In this document: positions 1 to 12,744 of the stretch, piece after piece
Numbering within the stretch: the stretch's first letter is position 1
How the letters are laid out: every line of letters begins with the position of its first letter
DNA from: Moniliophthora roreri
Taxonomy: Eukaryota; Basidiomycota; Agaricomycetes; Agaricales; Marasmiaceae
Length of the DNA: 64,000 bases
NCBI GenBank assembly: GCA_001466705.2
Contig: LATX02000206.1
Location: 310,001-374,000 of the forward strand
Reading direction: 5' to 3'
The notes under the pieces: model-generated
What the model was told of the DNA's origin: nothing
Seen by the model: the letters and a program-made list of their open reading frames with translations, nothing else
Database searches by the model: none
Position numbers and translations under genes: made by a program

Positions 1-2577
1 GCCAGGGTCGAGAACTTGCACACCCAGCCATACAACAAGGATGACCAATACATCCGGGCGTTCATGTCAGAGATCGTGTCAGTTTTCAAGGACATTGCTC
101 AGCTGAACCCGCTTTTCCGCGACCAAATCACCAATTTCTCGATAAACCAAGTCTCCACTAACGTTTTCGACGAACCCGACAAGCTGGCAGACTTTGCGGC
201 GGCAGTATCCACTGGCGCCGTCACCGAATTGCAAGATGTTTTGGAGGCACTCCACGTTGACGACCGTCTCAGAAAGGCATTGCTCGTCCTCAAAAAGGAA
301 TTGATCAACGCGCAGCTTCAGAGTAAGCTCTCGCGCGATGTCGATTCCAAGATTGCCAAACGCCAGCGAGAGTACTACCTCATGGAGCAGTTGAAGGGAA
401 TTAAGAAGGAATTGGGTATGGAATCGGATGGAAAGGATAAACTCATCGAAAAGTTCCGTGAACGCGCTGCTCAGCTCAAGATGCCCGAGGCTGTTCGAAA
501 GGTTTTCGACGAGGAGCTGAGCAAGCTTGCTGGGCTGGAACCTGCAGCAAGCGAAGCCAACGTTACGCGCAATTACCTCGAATGGTTGACTCAGATCCCA
601 TGGGGTCAACATTCGCCGGAGAACTACAACATCAAGCACGCTCAGACTGTCTTGGATGAGGATCATTATGGATTAAAGGATGTCAAGGATCGGATTCTAG
701 AGTTTTTGGCGGTTGGAAAGTTGAGGGGGACAGTTCAGGGCAAGATCATTTGTTTAGTTGGTCCACCGGGTGTTGGAAAGACGAGTATCGGCAAGAGCAT
801 ATCCCGGGCCTTGAATAGACAGTTCTTCCGCTTCTCGGTTGGAGGTTTGACAGATGTCGCTGAGATTAAAGGTCACCGGAGGACATACGTCGGGTAAGCA
901 AAAGTTTCTATCCTCCTTATCTGTATTGACTCGTTTTTTCAGGGCGTTACCTGGCAAGATAATACAGGCGCTGAAGAGAGTCGGAACCGAGAATCCCCTG
1001 GTGTTGATAGACGAGGTAGACAAGATTGGGCGAGGCCACAATGGAGATCCGTCGAGTGCTCTCCTCGAAATGCTGGATCCCGAGCAGAATAGTAGTTTTT
1101 TGGATCACTAGTGAGTTTCTCTCCTTTCAAGTCGGAACGAGTCCTAACTCTTATCAGTATGGACGTGCCCGTCGATTTGTCTCGCGTACTTTTTGTCTGC
1201 ACGGCTAACAACTTGTCGACTATCCCCGTTCCTCTTCTCGACCGTATGGAAGTTCTCGAGGTCAGCGGCTACGTCTCGGAGGAGAAATCGGTGATAGCGG
1301 AGAAGTACCTCGGTCCTCAAGCTAGAGAAGCCTCAGGCCTGAAGGATGCTGACGTGTTATTGGATTCTGATACGGTCGATGTGTTGATCAAGTACTATTG
1401 CAGAGAGAGTGGTGTACGAAACTTGAAGAAGCACATCGATAAGGTGAGCAGGGACTTTGGCCGACCTTGGAGTTCATTACTGACTATGTGCACAAAGATC
1501 TACCGGAAGGCCGCATTAAAGATCGTGCAAGACCTTGGAGAGGAGGCTTTACCTGAACCTCCTGCCCCTGCTGAAAACTCGGACAAGGCCGCAGAAGAGT
1601 CCGCAACTTCGGAAACTACTACCTCCTCCTCCGTCGAATCGCAGAAGCCGCCATCTAATGACCCAGCGCTCTCATCGGATTCTTCCTCGGATCCTGCTTC
1701 TTCCGCAGACGCGTCATCGCGATCTGAAGCTCCGAAGACAACGGTGACCACTCAGGAACGAAAACCCATGAACATACCATCCACGGTTCACGTACGAATC
1801 ACCCCAGAGAATCTCAAAGACTATGTTGGCCCTCCTGTGTACCAGAAGGATAGAATGTACACCCACACGCCACCGCCAGGTGTTAGTACTGGTTTGGGAT
1901 ACTTGGGCAATGGTAGCGGGTCTGTCATGCCTGTTGAGGCAATGGTGAGGGTCGATTTTTGACTTCTTGATTCCATGTTACTCACACGTTACAGAGCATG
2001 CCAGGGAAGGGCAACTTGCAGCTTACCGGAAAACTGGGAGAGGTCATTCGTGAGTCTGCCCAAATCGGACTTAGTTGGGTCAAGGCACACGCCTTCGAGC
2101 TGGGTATCACTAGCGCGGAAGATGAACAGTTCTTGACCAACAAAGATGTTCACGTGCACATGCCCGAGGGAAGCATTGGGAAAGAAGGGCCAAGTGCCGG
2201 CACGGCTATCTTATCGGCGTTTGTCAGTCTATTCACCAAGACTAGAATTAATCCAGATATAGGTGAGCGTTGCCGCCCCCTTAAACGTGATGTTTTTACT
2301 GACAGTCTACCCTGAAGCTATGACGGGAGAAATCTCCTTGGTCGGTCAGGTTCTACCAGTTGGTGGCTTGAAGGAGAAGATCTTGGCCGCTCATAGGGCT
2401 GGAATCAAAACCATTCTTGCTCCCGCTGCTAATCGTGCCGATATCGAAGAGAATGTTCCGGAGAGTGTGAAGACAGGCATCAGGTTTGTCTACGTAGAAG
2501 ACGTCAGAGAGGTTCTACACGAGGTGTTCAAGGGCGAGAAGATTGCGGAGAGATGGAAAGAGACATTGGCACTATGA
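1..2577 (+). CDS. PIM1: Mitochondrial Lon protease (PIM1 type), 5' end outside the window
   Basis: ATP-dependent serine protease of the mitochondrial matrix that degrades misfolded proteins. The window opens inside the N-terminal substrate domain. Exons read in phase: <1-893, 943-1110, 1158-1443, 1498-1944, 1995-2262, 2318-2577. Visible are the Walker A motif GPPGVGKT (about 760-783), Walker B (LIDEVDK), the sensor region, and a Ser-Lys catalytic dyad: Ser in GPSAG (codon 2193-2195) and Lys in GGLKEK (codon 2371-2373). Between the AAA+ and protease domains lies an acidic, Ser/Pro-rich insert (about 1540-1770), as expected for fungal mitochondrial Lon. Introns are 47-55 nt. The start and targeting peptide are not in the window. 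Family assignment is essentially certain; the symbol follows the yeast orthologue. Confidence 0.96.
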
Positions 2578-3151
2578 AGCAACGTTTATGGGACAAGTGA
2601 TCTCTCAGCGTCATATCATATTTCATCGGCTGCATTTCGCTACGCATCTACAGAATTCCGCACGATTCGATAGATCACTACAGGTATCACCTTCGTTTTT
2701 ATTCGAATATTCATTGTTCTTCGCACATTGCAAAAGCATGTATAATAGCATCATCTACCTTCTGTTATCTAGCCGTAATGAATCGTCAAGTTCCCAACTC
2801 TAGGAATGAAATCTATAGAGCGAAGTCAGGAACCAGCGAGGGTGAATGCAAAGACGTCAAAGACGCCCTACATGATGGCTGTGCATGTGCATGCACTTCT
2901 CCCTCTTACCATGACATCGGAACGATATTCCGTGAATTCTTGTTTAATTTCACCCTTTCCTCGACGTTCGAAAGGTCATTTCGGGCTACGCTTAAACGAT
3001 GAAAGGAGCCTTGAACAGTCCGGACCACATTGTCCTTATCGTACAGCGGTTTTCGACGGCGAAACTGGGAAAACAATATTGTAACAACGAGTCCCTTTAC
3101 TGTTTACTCATTTTACTGTTTTACTCAGGCCCCGGCGTTCCACTCGACCAT
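2578..3151. other. Intergenic, no gene seen
   Basis: Contains the Lon 3' flank and the upstream region of the AroM-like locus. Short open frames here have no recognisable protein character. Confidence 0.6.
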
Positions 3152-4010
3152 GCCTTCCCGAATTCTAGGTGTGATAACAATCGGCGATTCTCTCCGAGCT
3201 GACCTCATACCAGAACTAATTTCGTGGATTCCCGATGTGATCATCATAGAACGGGGTGTCCTGGATGGACTGACAAGGGAAGACATTGCGGAGAAGTTTG
3301 AACACAGAGATGGTGGAAATGTTTCTGACAATGAGGCTTCCGTCCTTCCACAGGTACCTTTGTATCGGTGTGGGATCAGATACACAAAGTGGACTGATTT
3401 CGGTTCGGTGTGCAAGATGGATCATCAATCATCATCATTGGGCGCGACTGCATCATACCAGCAAGCCTGGAAGCCAAGGGGGGGGACCTTCTCCCGACGA
3501 TCTCAAATGTCATTTCAACCCGCCTTGCGACGTCATCCCCTACCTTGCCTGTACGGGCACGTTCCCGAAATTCAAGCATTGTAACCCACTTTTGGTTCCC
3601 GGGGCTCTGATGTCCTTTGGAATTAGCCGCTTTAGCCAACACCATAGCAACCCCTCACAAGCCAAAGAAAATGAACATGGCGTAATGGACATTCTAGTAA
3701 CCTCTCTCCCCGAACAACACATCTTGCGCAGATCTGAAAGCCAAGTTTCGGAAACGGGCCGAACATTGGTGGTTTCTAATGCATCGCCCTCTCCTGTCGG
3801 AGAACCCACGGTGTATAGGGAGCCTCGACGTAGGTGAAACCGGTATTGTTAAAGCAGCGGAAGGGAGCTCAAACTTATTTTTGCAGACTGTATAGATTAC
3901 AACGTCGTGTGTGCGTCGTGTTCTGCAAACGGCGTCTAGCGCTCCAATGGTATTCGGGAGAAGCATAATTGCGCAACTGACAGCTGAGCTGCTCAACGAT
4001 GTAAGTGTGG
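3152..4010 (+). pseudogene. AroM-like protein gene, apparently degenerate
   Basis: The first exon (ATG at 3152) encodes a good AroM-family N-terminus: GVITIGDSLRADLIPEL, then IIERGVLDGLTREDI. AroM proteins are about 230 aa relatives of Asp/Glu racemases with poorly known function. Later pieces are recognisable but lie in different frames: LEAKGGD (about 3460), CDVIPYLACTGTFP and NPLLVPGAL (about 3527-3610), a LPEQ segment (about 3705) and the C-terminal APMVFGRSIIAQLTAELL (about 3945-4001). Some shifts could be introns, but I could not join all pieces with GT-AG junctions, so frameshift decay is more likely. A spliced, functional gene with unusual introns is the alternative. Confidence 0.5.
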
Positions 4011-6004
4011 ATGGAGAAGGCCTATTGGTGTATTTTTTTTGGTGCGATGTTCCGAGGATGGAGACTATACATCAAGTTGCTTTCTATGTTTAGCCATCAT
4101 ATAGAGGACTTTTGACATGTCAAGGGATGACGCTCACAGCTATTTTCGGAGTCGGCCGCGAATTACCTTCAACTTCCCAGGCTTGGGAGTTCAGGGTTGG
4201 GTTATCGAAGGTTGACATATCAGATTTCTGGTCAGCATGAGCTTTGCCAAGGAACTGAAAGACGGTCAGTATATTCTGTTGATTGCGCCTCCGCCGAGAC
4301 ACACATACATGTGTACGCATCTTGAACAGGTTACTGATCCATCATTCAACATTCAATATTCAATAGTGAAGGGTCGCATTCCAAGGCCCGCATTAGCGGA
4401 ATTCCACCGAAATCAATAATGACACAAGCTTTTCTCTATGTTTCAGTCAAGTTGTAAGGACTAATACGCAATTTAGGCAGCGATGAGGCAGGCCGCCGCC
4501 GGTTGCAATGACTAACATTGAATTGCGCAGACATCACTTTCCAAGTACCGATTGGCCGTTGAATCGCGAGTAAAGAAGATACATTGCACACCGGTGCGTC
4601 ATATACAACGAGTTTATTATGGTCTGGACATGCCACTTTGAATTTTTGACAGCGATATCTCGTTGTCAGTAGTATCTGCATTATGAGGGAGCAGCTCAAA
4701 GGAGTCCCCTGGTCCTCGGACTTTGGAGAAACGGACCCGCTCCCTATCATGTAGTTGAAATGATGAGCAAGGCAACGCTACGCAATGCACTTGGCAAGAA
4801 AGTATGATCGTAAGCGACGGGAAAGATGAAACAAGGTAGTAAACATACACATTAAAGCGATGTATGGATTGGTATACTACTTTTTCACACCTGTCAGACT
4901 GCAAGAACGGCTCAGCTCGACTTGCAAAAAGACATTCCGAAGGATTCGGGGCGTGATTTCTGAAATTAAATGAAAAAGCGGAGGCGTTCAGAAACTCTGA
5001 TGTTGACATTGTTCGATCGAGGGAGAGAGTTTCGATCGGGGGCGAGGCACCATCACCGATATTTAGAAACAGACAGACAGACCAACTCTCACCGTCGTTG
5101 ATGAACGACACGGAGTGGCGAGCCAGCTCGTCTATACCCTGGTCAGATCTCTGGAAGATAGGTAGAGGGATTTGCACCCTGGGCTGGCCGTTTTGGGCCC
5201 AATGCTTTGGTGGGGGGTAACAAAAGCTTTCCAGCGTTCTTGTTGTCTATCCCTCTCTGTCTGTAATGACAAGTTGGTGTAAACAAGTGATGTCGATTAC
5301 GACTGTCCAACTGGATCTCGTACCGGTCGAGGCGAGTTGTTACTCCGCAGTAATTATAGCCCCACCTCAATCAGCTGCTGTAAAAATTACACAAACGTAC
5401 AGTAGTAAGGCGCCCAAGGTCAAGAGCAACGTGCCGACCCTTACAGCCTTCCTTTTACGCATACGCAGGACGCAACGCAACTGTCTATGGTTTCCCGTCT
5501 TGCTGTAATTGGGCGCACTTTCCCCTCATGTACATTGGATGTTCAACGGAAGTCAGCGCCCCCACTAAATCAATCTCCCGCCGCTACAATTTCGCGAGGA
5601 AATGATCTCCGTCAAATCCGGCACGGCACTGAGGTCACCGCACCCGTTTTACATGAAAGAGGCTCCCGTGAGCAAATTGATGTACTCGCACTCACTGATT
5701 GGTGCGTACAAAAAGAGTATCCAATCTCTTTCAAGTGGTTTGTCCCAATGTCAGGCGGACATTGCAATGGGGGGCCGGTTTTGCATCACTGGGAAGAGGG
5801 GCGAAAACGTTGTGGCAGCGCAAAAAACTCCATCTACGCAACGCAACAATTCCGGATAATGTCGCCATCAATGGTCCACCGGCAAACATCTGAAAAATTG
5901 GGGGTTGGATATGGTAGAAACCTGATAAGAACTCCACCTTTACCGCCAAAATCATCAAGGTACTGCGCATGAGAACTCGTGTTTTTGCTTCCAGAGGGAC
6001 ACCG

Positions 6005-6056
<52 letters not shown>

Positions 6057-6424
6057 ACGACCTTTTTGCTAAACGCACTTAAGATCCGTTACCCTCTTTT
6101 GTAGAGATGATAGTTTTCAAACTGCAAAGGATCAGAGCATTGACGTCTGTGTGTATGTATATGTGTGTGTGTGTGTGTTTCCAACTTTGCTTGCCCTGGC
6201 ATTCAAGGGGGGCAGGGCATGATTGGGAGCGCCGAATTCAGGCCAATATGAAAGGAACGCGTCAGATTTCTGGTGTTCAACGGTTGACATGATACCTCAA
6301 AGCCCCTCAATGCCAACGTGGGGCGCGCGTGGTCATTCAATTGTGGATACTTGTTGAAAAAAAAATGATAGATAGACATCATCGAGTTGTGCAGATACGA
6401 AAACGAATGCGGCGTTAGGAATTC
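4011..6424. other. Gene-poor stretch
   Basis: No convincing gene. A 186-codon open frame on the minus strand (4617-5177) and several shorter ones have no recognisable motifs or supporting splice structure. The stretch includes a 52-nt C run (6005-6056) and a GT-rich microsatellite (about 6150-6178). Confidence 0.5.
6005..6056. repeat. Poly-C homopolymer, 52 nt
   Basis: Uninterrupted run of C. Such runs in an assembly are often artefacts of a gap edge or of a low-complexity read end. The glycine-rich open frame it creates on the minus strand is not a gene. Confidence 0.9.
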
Positions 6425-7065
6425 GAGATGATTGGAACAACGCGCCCCCCCCCAACCATCGGCGCTACCCAGGAACCTCTCGAGACGAGATCCTTCCATC
6501 ATCTGTTTGAGGAGATACGGATCACTGTCAAAAGTTCTTGGAGGGATCAAAAGGGTTATGGACCGAGTGACATTGGGACTTTTTTGCTTCGACATGATAT
6601 CGCTACCAGCGATTGCGAGCTTCGTGCCATACGAAATGTTGAAATTAGGTCGGTCAACCGTGAGTTCCTGAACTGAGAGGCGAACAGTTTGACACACTCA
6701 CCTTTCCAGCAATATACCCAGAATGATCAACTTTTTGAAAGTTTTTTTCAGTTTCCCATCCAGTTGGAATTGAAAGATGTCAGGGTCGGGTGTTCTACCA
6801 AAACAATTCCAAGTTGAGCAACCGAAAGCGATGAAATTGAGTAATCTACCCACTTCTTTTCTCATACACGGCCTTGTGTGTGTGTATGTATGCGCGAGCG
6901 CATCAAAGTTGGTAATGGCAGTTTCAATAGAAGCAAGCTTGTTTCAGAAGGAGGTTCTAATCCTTTGTTCTCACTAGTGTCAGGGATGAATTTAAGACTT
7001 CTACTCGGCGTATTTTTTTTTTTGCGCGGCGAATAACGTCGAAGATTTGAAAAGGATAAATCCAA
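6425..7065 (-). pseudogene. Decayed glutathione S-transferase copy
   Basis: A second, degenerate copy of the neighbouring intact GST, same strand, about 1.2 kb away. Counterparts of exons 2 to 5 appear in the right order: exon 2 at about 6890-7017, exon 3 at 6705-6800, exon 4 at 6560-6670 (peptide AGSDIMSKQKSPNVTR) and exon 5 at about 6440-6510. The DNA of exon 2 aligns by eye with the intact gene, but the frame is broken by indels and stops. Exon 3 needs two frames. I could not find the thioredoxin-fold exon 1 upstream. The order and spacing indicate an old tandem duplicate, not a processed copy. Confidence 0.65.
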
Positions 7066-7599
7066 CTATCGTCCTAGTACTGTATGTATATTAGTTTTTC
7101 CATGCACCTAAATGAAAAAATCGTACGATATAAGGGAATCTGACCAAAACAGGTTGGTTTTAGAGGTATTCGGTTGGGTTGGGCCTTTTTGTTATTGAAA
7201 GCGATGACAATCATTTATCATACTCTTTGAGGAACCCGCTTTTTCGTACAGCAAACAAAAAAATTGACACACGTTGTCGTGAAGGTTGGTCATTGGGCTT
7301 CCATATACAGTCCGAGTTGCCTAGAGTTGTTTACGATGAGAGGCGATTGTTGGACAGCATCGAGAAAAACCGCTTGTAACATTCGGGGAAAGCGCTGAGA
7401 ATTACAGTATGGACGAGAGAGAGCGAGCGGTTAAACGGAGGCGGTCAAGTTGATGGCGGTTGACAAGGAAAGAAACGTGGCCAACCAGGCGTCAAAAAGA
7501 GCGCTTTTACCTCACTTTTTTTTCACACACGTTGTCAATTTCAGACAGGTATCAGTAGTAATTGTACACTGCTATACTTCTCTTGGAAATGGAAGGATA
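7066..7599. other. Spacer between the GST pseudogene and the intact GST
   Basis: Nothing recognisable, apart from the position where exon 1 of the decayed GST would be expected. Confidence 0.5.
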
Positions 7600-8521
7600 T
7601 CAAAAAGTTGGTTTAGGTGGAACACCTTGCGCTACTGCATTCCAGGCATCCCTCGCAGAAATATCGTTCCACCATCTGTTCAGTTATGAGCAAAAGTTTC
7701 GCTCCCCTTGATAACGTAGACCACCAACGACTTACCGAGTGACGTTAGGACCTTGCTTGGACATGATATCGCTTCCAGCGACAGAGAGCATTGAACCATA
7801 AGGAAGGTGGAAGAGGTCAGCAAGGGTGATTTCCTTTGTGATAATCAAAAAAAAAAAAAACGTCAATGCGAGGCCTCGACCGGTTAACAAAGATTTACGA
7901 ACATCTCCAGCGAGATACTTTTGCTTCCCCAAGATGACTTCATATACTTGAAGCTTTGCATGCAAGCTCTCGATTAACGCACTGAAAACCTTGGGATCAG
8001 GGACTCCCCCACGATATCTGATCAGATTCAGTTGATCAATAATCAATTTGGGGTCAAGACAATCAGACAAGTGTGTCCAAACTTACTTTTTGAAGACATT
8101 CTCAAACACGGCAGTTGCAGCAAACGCATCAAAGTCGACGAGTTCAATAGACGCAGCCTGTTCAAAAAGAGCGAGTGCCTTCAAATCCGATGCGTCAGGG
8201 ATAAGTTTGGGTCCCTTGTTGGCGTATTTTATGGCTAGATAGCGGGCGATTGCTCGTGATTCGTAGAGGATGAAACCATCATCGTCCTCAAAAAAAAAGT
8301 TTTGTTAATATCGTAAACACAAAGGAAAACTCGAGGCTCGAACAACTAACGATGTATGGAACCTGTCCAAACGGTTGATTCTTGACAAAATCGGGTGCCT
8401 TGTGCTCTCCTTTAGCCATATCGATTACGATCAGCTCGTAAGGAATTTGCTTCTCATACAAGATGGTGGCAACGCGGCGAGTACATGTGGACGAGGGAGA
8501 ACCGTAGAGTTTCAGGACCAT
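7600..8521 (-). CDS. Glutathione S-transferase, phi-like, 219 aa
   Basis: Cytosolic GST that conjugates glutathione to electrophiles. Five exons, all in phase: 8351-8521, 8087-8286, 7903-8017, 7736-7833, 7600-7675 (minus strand). The N-terminal thioredoxin fold (residues 1-80) shows LKLYGSPSSTCTRRV, the NQPFGQVPYI cis-proline segment and the ESRAIARYLA helix. The all-alpha C-terminal domain carries DEITLADLFHLPYG. Length and layout match plant/fungal phi-type GSTs. ATG at 8519-8521 is chosen because MVLKLYGSP is the standard start. The upstream in-frame extension to 8563 looks non-conserved. A decayed copy lies just downstream. Confidence 0.93.
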
Positions 8522-9020
8522 CGTGAATGTGGATGCTTTGTTTCGGTTGTGGGTATGTACCAAGTGGTGGTTGAGGGAAGCCGAATAACGGGTGTTTTTT
8601 GTGCCGCTTATTTGGGGGCTGTTCGATGGGAATACTGCAACCTATGCAGGAAATCAATGACCCCCGCATGTGAGAACTTTTTTTTTTTTTCTCTCTCTCT
8701 CTCTCTCTCTCGTCAACAATCTTGGTAATTATCACCGTAGAAACCCCAACAAGCCCGGGAAACCTTGAGACTAAAAACATCCCTTCCAGAATAGTAGCTC
8801 GGTAGCGTTAGGGGGCGGCAAGCGCCCGCTTTGGGAATGGGCATTGTGCTGCGCATTTTTGCTACTAATACCTAATAGGCTTCTTCTCCCTCATTGAGTA
8901 ATGAGCCCTCTGGGTGTACATGTACAACAAAAATCATATTGGGTAGTAAAAATATGAGGGAATACAAAGGAGGCTTGTACGGCTACAAAGGAAAATGGAG
9001 ATACACCAAATGAAAAAATG
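8522..9020. other. Intergenic with a (CT)n microsatellite
   Basis: A T run followed by (CT)n occupies about 8679-8712. No gene seen. Confidence 0.6.
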
Positions 9021-10462
9021 TCATGAACCTATACTGGCCAATATTTGAAAAACTAGATCTTGTCTCTCCCTGAACGCTCGTAATGTCGTCATTCCCAAAC
9101 TGAGTCCATTGATACGATTCGTGAACGCTACTGCTTTGCCCAATGGGCTAACACGTCCTTGTTCCTCTTCTCGTATCCGTTGCTCGCCACCAACCCCATG
9201 CTCCAATATCGCCCGGATACGATCCATCTTGGTAGGAGGAATATCCTCTCCACGTTGAGCATACTCCAAAGCTATCTTGTTATCCTCTTCTTCTAGCTCC
9301 TTCGCTAACCGGCTGATATGCGCCAACTCCATCATAAAGGGTCGCAGCTCAGGGGGACAGTCATCCAAGGAAAGCGGTGTACCCAGAACGCCGACTACCG
9401 AGCCATCTGGTGTCATTGAAGTTGTGGCAACATCCAAAACAGCAAACGCCACCAATGCAAAATACGCACGAGGTGGGTCCCGTTTCAACATTTGTCTCAA
9501 CGACGGTTGCCGTTCCAGTACATCACCTAATGCAGCATAGAGCGTCTCTCGGATGAACTCGATTGCCGGTGAGGTGGGTGATAAGATAGTTGGGGAATGA
9601 CTACGACTTGGCCACCCGCTAGAGGATCCGGGAGTGAAAGGTGACAGATGGGATGGTGATTGAGGTGGGATATCATGGCTCGTAACCATCCGGGGAGAAG
9701 GTGGAGGAAGTGCGGCTGACGCTGAATGAGGCGAAGATTGCGCCGAGGAGCTCGGAGAGGCGTCGTTGTATGAAGGAGGGGGTACAAAGGACGCCTTCTT
9801 TGCGCCCGGGCTGCTCGGTGCATTGCCTGAATCCAAAGCTGCTTGTAGGTCAGAAGCATAGCGATCCTGAAACGATCGGCGCTGACTGATCTCAATGGCT
9901 ACAGCATGCAGATCGGCAGCTATTCCATGAACGGTTGATGGTGGTGAGGATACAGGCTCCAATTTACAGATTATTCGAGCTAAATCGTGTTGATGCTCTG
10001 GAGCGAGGCTTTGGATAGACGGGACAGTGCGCGCCCAGACTTGTAGGAATGACTGAAAGGCGGGCGGACAATTTTCCGCCGACAATTCCATGGGAGCGGA
10101 AGTTTTGTTACGTCGTGGGAGTGGAACAGAAGGCGGATTTGTAGTGCATCGTAAGGCAGCGAAATACAGGCATAAGGCAGGACCTAGAAAAACGAATCCG
10201 TCATATGGAAAGCGAAATGAGGAAAGGGACATCAAGGTGGCATTTCGAAGCCGATTATTTGGACCGAATGACTCCCTAACAATGATCTTTTTTACTCACC
10301 AGTTATCATGAGATCCCCTTCAGCGCTACTCAGGATATCCGCATCAAGTAGTCGCTCGACTTTGGCCTGTGTCAAAGAAGACTTGAGATAGCTGTGGAAA
10401 CAGTCTTGAATGTATTCTTCAGATAGCGTATTTCCGCTGGGACTTCGAGCGTGTGAGGGCAT
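9021..10462 (-). CDS. Protein of unknown function, 441 aa
   Basis: Two exons on the minus strand, 10300-10462 and 9021-10183, joined in phase across a 116-nt intron to give 441 aa. The N-terminal part (residues 1-60) contains SEEYIQDCFHSYLKSSL, which could be a small helical module. The middle is Ser/Pro-rich and probably disordered (about residues 150-230). The C-terminal half (about 240-441) is helical and well ordered in composition, with a charged EELEEEDNKI-like stretch. No signal peptide or membrane span is obvious. I do not recognise the family. The length of the open exon and its biased composition support a real gene. Further 5' exons cannot be excluded. Confidence 0.8.
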
Positions 10463-11171
10463 GATGAGAGTAACAAGTCAACCCCCTTTGACTGGCTGGC
10501 TTGTGCTGCTGCGCTTGCGAGCAAATTCCAAAAATGACACTTTGTTGCGTCATGTGTGCAAGAAAGGCAAAAAAATCGCCACACGTGCTGCCCTTTGCTT
10601 ACGCAAGTGAGCGGAAACTTTGCTCATCGCGTCCCAGGTTCCGAAGAAGCGAAGCAAGGGGGGATTGGGGGGATTGGGGGGGGGGGAGGGGGGTTGCTCG
10701 AGATCAATTATTAGCAGCAGCATGCTTCCTGTCTCGCCCGCAAGACTTTTTAGAGACGGGACCGACCCTACGGACTCTCCTCCTCCTCCGTGAGCCCCGT
10801 AAGGACGTACGAAAACCACTCAATCGAGCTATGACACGAGGAAAGCATGCGGACCGAAATGACCGTTTTTTTTTACATCAGTGGACCCTTGAAGAATTCT
10901 TTTGCGCCTCGATTTTTTTTTTATGTATTTGATAAAAGAAGAGGCTCTGCAGTTGACAGAAGGTTCCATTATCATCATAAAAGCGTAACATGTACACATA
11001 GATACCCATTAGAATTCCCATAAGCATCAGCCCTTGATGCCGTTGATATTTCTTGATGCCAACCGTTTGGTAGACGACATTACTATAAAACATGTGCAGC
11101 GATGTGTGAAGACCATTCTACATAAAAGAGAGAAAAAAAAAAAGAGCAAATCTAAAGAGGAATAAAAGGAG

Positions 11172-11202
<31 letters not shown>

Positions 11203-11321
11203 GAACAATGCGTCTGGTAATACAATAGAAATGTGCAATGTAGAGAAGGAAAACAAGTCCCACTAGTATAATGGTTGCTAGAAATATAACATATCGTCAG
11301 CCCTTCACGTTACTTGAGCCA
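10463..11321. other. Intergenic with G-rich and (AG)n tracts
   Basis: A G-rich stretch (about 10660-10695) and an (AG)n microsatellite (11172-11196). No gene seen. Confidence 0.6.
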
Positions 11322-12744
11322 TCAGATAGGGTGGGACTGTACCTGTCGCGCCTTCTCCCAATGCAGCATTGGCACTGGTTCACCTGATTCCCAAGGTCGG
11401 CCACTTCTGGTGTAGCCTATCGATGATGGGGGGCAAATATCTGACGTCGGAGCATACGAACGTCCAACTTGAGTGCGCACTGCCGTCTGGAGCTCATGGA
11501 CCGGCGGTCGCGGGTGATGCTGTTCCACCGGAGAGGTACTTGATGGGGTTGAGTAGGGGGAATTTTCTGAGAGAACGTCAAATGATTGACATTGTGAGAG
11601 CGGCATGTCATAAACCACCGAAGGATATGATGTATGGGCGTTGGCACTTGCAGGCGGAGGCACTTGAGGGTTAGGGATGTCTTTTCCAGGAAGGAAGAGT
11701 TCATTGCATGCCATGCCTTTGAAGGATGATTCATCGTCCGAAAACGACGGGGACCATGACGATGCATCAAGCGGAGGGAAATTGGAAGACTGCGGGCTGT
11801 TGTAAAGGGACCCTGGAAGATCAGGGATGGGCGCAGATGGCGTGACGGGAGAAACACTGGACGAGCACGAGGAGACACTTTCTGATTTGCGACGAACAGT
11901 AGCTGGGCGCCTTCGCGTTCGGTTAGAGTCACGGTTGAAACGGGTGATGCTGTTATAGCTGGAGAGAGAAACGGAGAGGTCAGGACACTCCCACACAAAT
12001 GTATATCCATATAACTAACCGATTTTTTGCTGAGAGGCCTGTTCTACCAGGGAAATAAGTCTTGACAATCTTTGTCCACAGTTTTCCATGTTCGTTGACA
12101 GCGTTTATCAGTAAAGCATCCTGAAAAGAAGGTCGATGTGATCAGCAATGAGGGAACCGATGACACAATAACAGAACCTTACTGCTTCAGGGGTCCAACT
12201 CGTACGATCAATGGTTGGGTTCAACGTGTCAGTCCAACGTTTTGCACACTCTAAAGGCTAATCAATTCATATCCGAGTTGCAGAATGTGAGAGAGGGGGA
12301 GAGGGGGGAGAGAGAGACTCACGGTCGCTGTTTCGACTCTGCACCAATGAGGCTACCATTGACCAACTAACGCGACACTTGAGAATGGGAACGGTGGTGA
12401 TAGGGAGAAGCTAAATAAGCTTACCGTGTGCCATATTTTTCAATTGCTTTTACAAGTCGCTCATCTTCATCTGGAGACCATCCGCCTTTCACGACATCAG
12501 AGGCCATCTTGGCGAACCATCGTTTTCTGCAGTCCTTGTTGGTGCGGTTTGGTACATGTTTTGAGATTGCATGCCATTTGGAAGGTGTGGGATTATTGGG
12601 GTCCTCTTTTTTTTTTTTTTAAGAAAAAACGAGGTGGTCAATGTCGTAAAACAAGAACGACGCGGTCTTCGCACCTCGAGCCACAGCTTCACGAAGCAGC
12701 TGATCCTCTTCTGGAGTCCAAGATCTTCGTTCTCTATAGAGCAT
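11322..12744 (-). CDS. Three-repeat Myb transcription factor, 366 aa
   Basis: Nuclear DNA-binding protein. Six minus-strand exons join in phase: 12675-12744, 12425-12605, 12323-12366, 12183-12250, 12020-12120, 11322-11958. Three SANT/Myb repeats run over residues 7-160. R1 begins RSWTPEEDQLLREAV, R2 has GGWSPDEDERLVKAIEKYG with RNSDQCAKRWTDTLNP, and R3 has RTSWTPEADALLINAV with AKNRYNSITRF. Regular Trp spacing marks each repeat. A basic segment (TRRRPATVRRK) follows and may be the nuclear localisation signal. The remaining 190 residues are Ser/Pro-rich and probably disordered. Exon 4 uses the acceptor at 12250/12251, not the one seven bases upstream, because only that restores SDQCAKRW. Confidence 0.93.

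Noticed and set aside
4617..5177. 186-codon minus-strand open frame
   Set aside because: No recognisable motif, no supporting splice sites and biased Ser content; most likely chance.
5731..6078. Glycine-rich open frame on the minus strand
   Set aside because: It is only the translation of the 52-nt C homopolymer and has no coding character outside it.
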